Source of the DNA: Streptomyces flavofungini
GTDB taxonomy: Bacteria; Actinomycetota; Actinomycetes; Streptomycetales; Streptomycetaceae
Length of the DNA stretch: 64,000 nucleotides
Assembly (NCBI RefSeq): GCF_014650815.1
Contig: NZ_BMVR01000010.1
Location: 1-64,000 of the forward strand
Direction of reading: 5' to 3'
Position numbers and translations under genes: made by a program. The first letter of the stretch is position 1; each line of letters starts with the position of its first letter. Positions 59,349-64,000 of the stretch are shown piece after piece. The notes below the pieces were generated by a model. The model was not told where the DNA came from. It searched no databases and worked only from the letters and a program-made list of their open reading frames with translations.

Positions 59349-60812
59349 GTGAGCAACGACGCCGTAGACACGGCCGCGGACGCCCGCACTGCGTCCCAGG
59401 CCGCCCCCGCGGACGCGGGCGACGCCGGTTACAGCAAGGACCTCAAGGGCCGCCACGTCAACATGATCGCGATCGGTGGCGCGATCGGTACGGGGCTCTT
59501 CCTCGGGGCGGGCGGCCGCCTGAACTCGGCGGGCCCCGCGCTCGCCGTCGCGTACCTCGTGTGCGGCATCATCGCCTTCTTCGTCGTACGCGCCCTCGGC
59601 GAGATGGTCCTGTACCGGCCCTCGTCCGGATCGTTCGTGAGCTACGCGCGCGAGTTCCTGGGCGAGAAGGGCGCCTACGTCGCCGGCTGGATGTACTTCC
59701 TCAACTGGTCGACGACGTGCATCGCCGACATCACGGCCATCGCGCTCTACACCCACTACTGGAGCTTCTTCACGGACATCCCGCAGTGGCTGCTCGCGCT
59801 CGCCGCGCTCGCCGTGGTCCTCGCCGTGAACCTGATCTCCGTCAAGTGGTTCGGCGAGATGGAGTTCTGGTTCGCGATCATCAAGGTCGCGGCGCTGGTC
59901 GCCTTCATGTTCATCGGCATCTTCCTCGTCTCCACGCAGCACAAGGTGGGCGGCGAGACGCCGGGCATGAACATGATCACGGACCACGGCGGCTTCCTGC
60001 CGAACGGTCTGATGCCGGTCGTGATCGTCCTCCAGGGCGTCGTCTTCGCGTACGCCTCGCTGGAGCTCGTCGGTGTCGCCGCGGGTGAGACCAAGGACCC
60101 GCAGAAGGTCGTCCCGCGCGCGGTGAACTCGATCATGTGGCGCGTGGGTGTGTTCTACGTCGGCTCGGTCGTGCTGCTCGCGCTGCTGCTGCCCGGCTCG
60201 GTCTACTCGGCCGACGAGAGCCCCTTCGTCACCGTGCTCTCCAAGATCGGCGTCTCGGGCGCCGGTGACGTGATGAACTTCGTCGTCCTCACCGCCGCCA
60301 TGTCCTCGCTGAACTCCGGCCTGTACTCCACCGGCCGCATCCTGCGCTCCATGGCGATGGCGGGCTCGGCCCCGAAGTTCACGGCGAAGATGAACCGCAA
60401 CCAGGTCCCCTACGGCGGCATCCTGCTCACCGCTTCGGTGGGTGTCCTCGGCGTCGCGCTGAACCGCGTGGTCCCGGACAAGGCCTTCGAGATCGTCCTG
60501 AACGTGGCGTCCCTCGGCATCATCGGCACCTGGATCAGCATCATGGTCTGCCACCTCGCCTTCGTGCGCCGGGCCAAGGAAGGCCACCTGACCAGGCCGA
60601 GCTTCCAGCTGCCGGGCAGCGGCGTCACGCAGTACGTCACCATCGCCTTCCTGCTTGCCGTGCTCGGCCTGATGTGGAAGGACGCCGAGGTGGGCCGCAA
60701 GACGCTGTTCCTCATCCCGATCGTGGCGGCGGCCCTCACCGTCGGCTGGTACGCGATCCGCCGCAAGGCGGACCGCGAGACCGAGCGCGAGGCGGCGGAG
60801 CTCAGCAAGTAG
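59349..60812 (+). CDS. Amino-acid permease (AAT/APC family)
   Basis: A 487-residue membrane protein of the amino-acid-polyamine-organocation superfamily. After a 37-residue polar N-terminus comes the family signature HVNMIAIGGAIGTGLFLGAGGRLNSAGPALAVAYL, then about 12 hydrophobic segments (GIIAFFVVRALGEMVLY, YVAGWMYFLNWSTTCIADITAIALYTHYW, VALNRVVPDKAFEIVLN). It resembles AnsP/GabP-type importers; the exact amino acid is not readable. The GTG at 59349 is used as upstream frame lacks membrane character; ribosome site weak. A strong terminator follows. Confidence 0.9.
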   Translation: MSNDAVDTAADARTASQAAPADAGDAGYSKDLKGRHVNMIAIGGAIGTGLFLGAGGRLNSAGPALAVAYLVCGIIAFFVVRALGEMVLYRPSSGSFVSYAREFLGEKGAYVAGWMYFLNWSTTCIADITAIALYTHYWSFFTDIPQWLLALAALAVVLAVNLISVKWFGEMEFWFAIIKVAALVAFMFIGIFLVSTQHKVGGETPGMNMITDHGGFLPNGLMPVVIVLQGVVFAYASLELVGVAAGETKDPQKVVPRAVNSIMWRVGVFYVGSVVLLALLLPGSVYSADESPFVTVLSKIGVSGAGDVMNFVVLTAAMSSLNSGLYSTGRILRSMAMAGSAPKFTAKMNRNQVPYGGILLTASVGVLGVALNRVVPDKAFEIVLNVASLGIIGTWISIMVCHLAFVRRAKEGHLTRPSFQLPGSGVTQYVTIAFLLAVLGLMWKDAEVGRKTLFLIPIVAAALTVGWYAIRRKADRETEREAAELSK

Positions 60813-60852
60813 CGCAAGGCGTGCGCGGCAGCAGCCCGCGCGCGGAGCTTCG

Positions 60853-60888
60853 ACAGCGGGCGGTGTCCTCCGGGGCACCGCCCGCTGT
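60853..60888 (+). terminator. Terminator hairpin after the permease gene
   Basis: Perfect 13-base stem ACAGCGGGCGGTG (60853-60865) / CACCGCCCGCTGT (60876-60888) with a 10-base loop, 40 bases after the permease stop. Confidence 0.85.
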
Positions 60889-60968
60889 GGTGTCCGCACA
60901 CCGCTGCCGTGTCCGCACGGCTCGCGGGCGTCGCGCACAGGGCGGGCATACCGCCGCATACTGGTGAT

Positions 60969-61814
60969 GTGCCCGACCCCGCGCCACCCCCGCCCGACGG
61001 GATCCTGTGGGACATCGCCGGTGAGTACCGCACGCTCCTCGCCCTGCCCGCCGCGATGGCCCTGCAGGTGGCGCACCCGGCGGTCGGCGCGGGCGTCGAC
61101 GAGCACTCGGTGTTCCGCACCGACCCGTGGGGGCGCGGCGAGCGCTCGATCAGGTCCCTGCTGCTCTGGGTGTACGGGGGAGAGGCCGCCGCCGCCGAGG
61201 GGCGCAGGCTGCGCGCGCTGCACCGGGACGTCCGGGGCACCGACACCCGCGGGCGGCACTACCACGCGCTCACCCCCGCGAACTACGCCTGGGTGCACGC
61301 CACCGGCTTCCCCGTCCACCGGCACGCCCGCGCGTACCTGGGCGAGCCGTTCACGCCCGCACAGGAGCGGCAGCTCTACGCCGAGTGGCTCCAGGTCGGC
61401 CGGGTGCTCGGGCTCCACGACCGGGACATGCCGCAGTCCCCGGAGGAGTTCTGGCCGTACTACCGGCGGATGCTCACCGAGGAGCTGGAGCAGACGGCGG
61501 TGGTACGCGAGCTGATCGCCGTCGACCGCCCGGTGCCGCCGCCCGACCGCGGCCCCCGCGCGCTCCGCGTGGCCCTCCGGGTCCTGTGGCCGCTGCTCTG
61601 GCCCGGCCTCGCCCGGTTCCGGCGCTTCCTCACCGTGGGCCTGCTGCCGCCCGACGCCCGCGCGGCCATCGGCCTGGCCTGGACGCCCCGCCAGGAGCGC
61701 CGCCTGATCCGCTTCGGCCGCGTGGTCCGCCGGATCGGCCCGCGGCTGCCGGAACGCCTCCGCTACGCCCCCGTGGCGCGCCGGGCCCGCGCGGCCCACC
61801 GCGCCCGGGGCTGA
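60969..61814 (+). CDS. Oxygenase MpaB-family protein (DUF2236)
   Basis: A 281-residue protein of the DUF2236 / MpaB family, heme-containing oxygenase-like proteins related to latex-clearing protein. It shows GILWDIAGEYRTLLALPAAMALQVAHPAVGAGVDEHSVFRTDPWGR, TPANYAWVHATGFPVHRHAR and an Arg-rich C-terminus. The conserved His residues in QVAHPAVGAGVDEHS are candidates for heme binding. No signal peptide. The GTG at 60969 is chosen because the domain starts soon after; the C-terminal 20 residues are highly basic. Substrate unknown. Confidence 0.82.
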   Translation: MPDPAPPPPDGILWDIAGEYRTLLALPAAMALQVAHPAVGAGVDEHSVFRTDPWGRGERSIRSLLLWVYGGEAAAAEGRRLRALHRDVRGTDTRGRHYHALTPANYAWVHATGFPVHRHARAYLGEPFTPAQERQLYAEWLQVGRVLGLHDRDMPQSPEEFWPYYRRMLTEELEQTAVVRELIAVDRPVPPPDRGPRALRVALRVLWPLLWPGLARFRRFLTVGLLPPDARAAIGLAWTPRQERRLIRFGRVVRRIGPRLPERLRYAPVARRARAAHRARG

Positions 61815-61875
61815 CCACGCCCCCACCCGGCACCGGAGCACCGAGCGGGGACGCACCTCACGTACCGAACAGCCG

Positions 61876-63414
61876 TCAGCGGTGGTCGTGGCCCTTGGCG
61901 TGCCCGGCCCCGTCCTCGTGCTCGTGCAGCGAGTTCGTCGCCGCGATCTTCTTCCAGGACTTCGGCTTCGCCTGCGCGCCCGCGGCCGCGGACCGGGCGA
62001 CCCCGGCGTCCCGCGCGGCGGGCTTGCCCGGCTTGCCCGTCTGGTAGAGCCAGGTGTCGAAGAGGGCGGAGAGCGGCTTGCCGCTGGCCTTCTCCGCGTA
62101 CGTCACGAAGTCCCGCACCGAGGCGTTGCCGTACGCGCGGTCCTTCGGCCAGCCCTTCAGGATGCGGAAGAAGGTCTTGTCGCCGACCTCGTTGCGCAGG
62201 GCCTGCAGGGCGAGCGCGCCGCGGTCGTACACGGCGATGTGGAACTGGTTGTCCGGACCCGGGTCGCCGGGCTTGACCTGCCAGAAGGGGGAGTCCGCCG
62301 CGTTGTTCGCGTACACGTAGTCGGCGAGCTCCTGCGCGGTGCCCTCGCCCTCCTTCTCCGACCACAGCCACTGGCTGTAGCGGGCGAAGCCCTCGTTGAC
62401 CCAGATGTCCTTCCAGTTCTCCACGGAGACGCTGTCGCCGTACCACTGGTGGGCCAGCTCGTGCACCACGATGGAGACGTTGGAGCCGTTGGCGAACGCC
62501 TTCGGGCCGTAGAAGGGCCGGGTCTGGGTCTCCAGAGCGTAGCTGGCGGGGACGTTCGGGACGTAGCCGCCGAGCGCGTTGAACGGGTACGCGCCGAACA
62601 CCTCCTCCAGCCACTCCGCGACCTCGGTGGTCCGCTCGATGCTGGCGCGCGCGGCGCCCGCGTTGTCGCCGAGGTCCTTGCTGTAGGCGTTGAGGACGGG
62701 CAGGCCGTTCTCGGTCTTGTCCGTGGTGATGTCGAACCTGCCGACGGCGAGCGTGGCGAGATACGTGGCCTGGGGCTTGTTGGAGCGCCAGTTGAAGCGG
62801 GTCCAGCCGAGCTTGGAGGACTGCGACTGGAGGACGCCGTTGGAGATCGCCTGGGTGCCGTCCGGCACGGACACCGACACGTCGTACGTCGCCTTGTCGC
62901 GCGGGTGGTCGTTGCCCGGGAACCACCAGGCCGACGACTCCGGCTCCTGGGCCGCGACGCCGCCGTCGGGGGTGCGCTGCCAGGCGGTGAAGCCGTGGAT
63001 CTTCACCTCGGAGGGCTTGCCCGCGTACCGGACCACGATCGACACCGAACTGCCCTTGGGCAGGCCCGCCTTCGGCGTGATCTCCAGCTCCTGCTCGCCG
63101 GTCTTGGCGAACGCCGCCTTCTTGCCGTTCACCCGGACCTCGCTGACCTTCAGGCCGAAGTCGAGATTGAAGCGCGACAGGTCCTGCGTGGTGGTGGCCT
63201 GGAGCGTGGCCGTGCCCTCGAGGAGGTCCGTCTTCGGCTGGTACTTCAGGCGCAGGTCGTAGTGGGAGACGTCGTAGCCGCCGTTGCCCGCGTCGGGGTA
63301 GTAGTGGTCGCCGGCGCCCGGGGCCCCGGGGGAGAAGTCGGCGGCCGATGCCGGGATCGCCAGCAGGGCGAACGCGGCCGCGAGTGCGCCCGGGGCGATG
63401 AGTCTGCGGTGCAC
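61876..63414 (-). CDS. Secreted M1-family metallopeptidase with His-rich tail
   Basis: A 512-residue exported aminopeptidase-like protein. The signal peptide is VHRRLIAPGALAAAFALLA ending near SASAAD. The zinc site is HELAH followed 18 residues later by the Glu of NEGF (HELAHQWYGD, DIWVNEGFARY), and the substrate-anchor motif is YALETQTRPFYG in place of GAMEN. It lacks the large C-terminal helical domain of PepN and is a compact form. The C-terminus ends in HEHEDGAGHAKGHDHR, a His-rich tail that could bind metal. GGAG precedes the GTG at 63414. Confidence 0.9.
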   Translation of the reverse strand: MHRRLIAPGALAAAFALLAIPASAADFSPGAPGAGDHYYPDAGNGGYDVSHYDLRLKYQPKTDLLEGTATLQATTTQDLSRFNLDFGLKVSEVRVNGKKAAFAKTGEQELEITPKAGLPKGSSVSIVVRYAGKPSEVKIHGFTAWQRTPDGGVAAQEPESSAWWFPGNDHPRDKATYDVSVSVPDGTQAISNGVLQSQSSKLGWTRFNWRSNKPQATYLATLAVGRFDITTDKTENGLPVLNAYSKDLGDNAGAARASIERTTEVAEWLEEVFGAYPFNALGGYVPNVPASYALETQTRPFYGPKAFANGSNVSIVVHELAHQWYGDSVSVENWKDIWVNEGFARYSQWLWSEKEGEGTAQELADYVYANNAADSPFWQVKPGDPGPDNQFHIAVYDRGALALQALRNEVGDKTFFRILKGWPKDRAYGNASVRDFVTYAEKASGKPLSALFDTWLYQTGKPGKPAARDAGVARSAAAGAQAKPKSWKKIAATNSLHEHEDGAGHAKGHDHR

Positions 63415-63684
63415 GGGAATCTCCAAGTCATCACGGAATGAGACGGGTTGCGCCACGGCGCGGCCCGGCGGCCCCAGGGATGCGGGGCCGCCGAGCCGCG
63501 TCCGGCGCGAGGTAACTCTCGATGCGGTCGACCCTATTGAGCACTCCCGCCCCTGACCATGTCCATGGCCGCATATGTCACACGATCGCCATTCGGCCGA
63601 CATGTGCGATCACGTCCCATGGACCTTTCCGCTCCGGCTACGGCCCTCTTTCCGGCGGCTGTTGACGCGTGTACCTTCCGCGCC

Positions 63685-64000
63685 ATGCCGATACGCGCGC
63701 GACGCACGCGCCCCCTGACCCCGACGATGTGGAGAGCGCTCCTGGTGGCGGCCCTCGCCGCCCTGCTGGCCACGCTCCTGTCCCCGGGCGGCGCCGCGCA
63801 CTCCGCGCCGCGCGGCCCGAAGACGTACGCGCAGCCCAAGGAGAGCAGACCCGTCTACTCCTACGCGGACGCGATACGCGAATCCGTGTGGGTCGACACC
63901 CGGATCGACGGCGACGCGGACGGAAAGACCGACCGTGTCGCCGTCGACATAGTCCGGCCCCGCGAACCCGCGGCCAGGGGCCGGAAGATACCCGTGATCA
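63685..64000 (+). CDS. Secreted Xaa-Pro dipeptidyl-peptidase-like protein, 5' part only
   Basis: 105 codons with no stop before the window ends. A basic start (MPIRARRTRPLTP) and a hydrophobic stretch (ALLVAALAALLATLLSPGGAA) form a signal peptide. The mature start SYADAIRESVWVDTRIDGDADGKTDRVAVDIVRP is characteristic of actinobacterial S15-family Xaa-Pro dipeptidyl-peptidases, which begin with a domain that precedes the alpha/beta hydrolase. TACCTT seven bases before ATG suggests a leaderless transcript. The catalytic triad lies beyond the edge. Confidence 0.8.
   Translation, partial: MPIRARRTRPLTPTMWRALLVAALAALLATLLSPGGAAHSAPRGPKTYAQPKESRPVYSYADAIRESVWVDTRIDGDADGKTDRVAVDIVRPREPAARGRKIPVI

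Overview
The window is high-GC actinobacterial chromosome and almost certainly Streptomyces. It carries a SsgA-like sporulation protein, a WhiB-like protein, a two-domain small laccase, a pca operon divergent from a PcaV-type MarR regulator, many TANNNT-6/8-ATG leaderless starts, and rare in-frame TTA (bldA) codons. From memory, the order pca - ATP-dependent ligase - small laccase - ssgD resembles the S. coelicolor SCO6696-SCO6733 region. No rRNA, tRNA, insertion sequence, integrase, phage gene or CRISPR array was seen. The first 105 bases hold no gene I can support.

Region 1 (1-6.0 kb): a steroid C/D-ring (HIP) degradation block. echA20-ipdA-ipdB-ipdC run leftward with 4-base overlaps, divergent from two SDR genes, the same arrangement as M. 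tuberculosis Rv3548c-Rv3553. The second SDR is followed by two further copies of its own 3' end.

Region 2 (6.0-8.6 kb): a SulP anion transporter and two small secreted proteins. Region 3 (8.7-13.8 kb): the protocatechuate operon pcaI-J-H-G-B and pcaV, with pcaF and pcaL absent. The only four TTA codons I found (echA20, the SulP gene, a small secreted protein gene, pcaH) all lie in the first 12 kb.

Region 4 (13.7-19 kb): a DUF3048 lipoprotein, a Tat-exported FAD amine-oxidase-like protein, and a divergent ATP-dependent DNA ligase / LigD-type polymerase pair (split NHEJ-type proteins, no Ku here).

Region 5 (19-25.8 kb): a secreted oxidative module. It has a ThuA + glucose/sorbosone dehydrogenase protein, a translationally coupled cupredoxin + Ig-like + 3-keto-disaccharide-hydrolase (DUF1080) protein, a divergent small laccase and a ricin-type lectin. 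Two covarying palindromes lie in the shared promoter region. This is my best candidate for an undescribed system.

Region 6 (26-44.7 kb): a LacI regulator, NmrA-like protein, GH64 beta-1,3-glucanase with a perfect LacI-type palindrome, VOC protein, Wbl protein, large glycosidase-like protein, 1264-residue HEAT-like protein, acyl-ACP desaturase, UvrA-like and ABC-F ATPases with a long leader, a PEP-mutase-like protein and SsgD.

Region 7 (45-49.2 kb): housekeeping and accessory genes (YCF48-like, YciI, endonuclease V, saccharopine-dehydrogenase-like, MmcQ/YjbR). Region 8 (49.3-59.2 kb): an acyl-CoA catabolism unit (alpha-methylacyl-CoA racemase, LLM oxidoreductase, acyl-CoA dehydrogenase, thiolase, FadB-type protein, MerR, acyl-CoA ligase). 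The right edge has an amino-acid permease, an MpaB-like protein, an M1 metallopeptidase and the start of a secreted Xaa-Pro dipeptidyl-peptidase that runs off the window.
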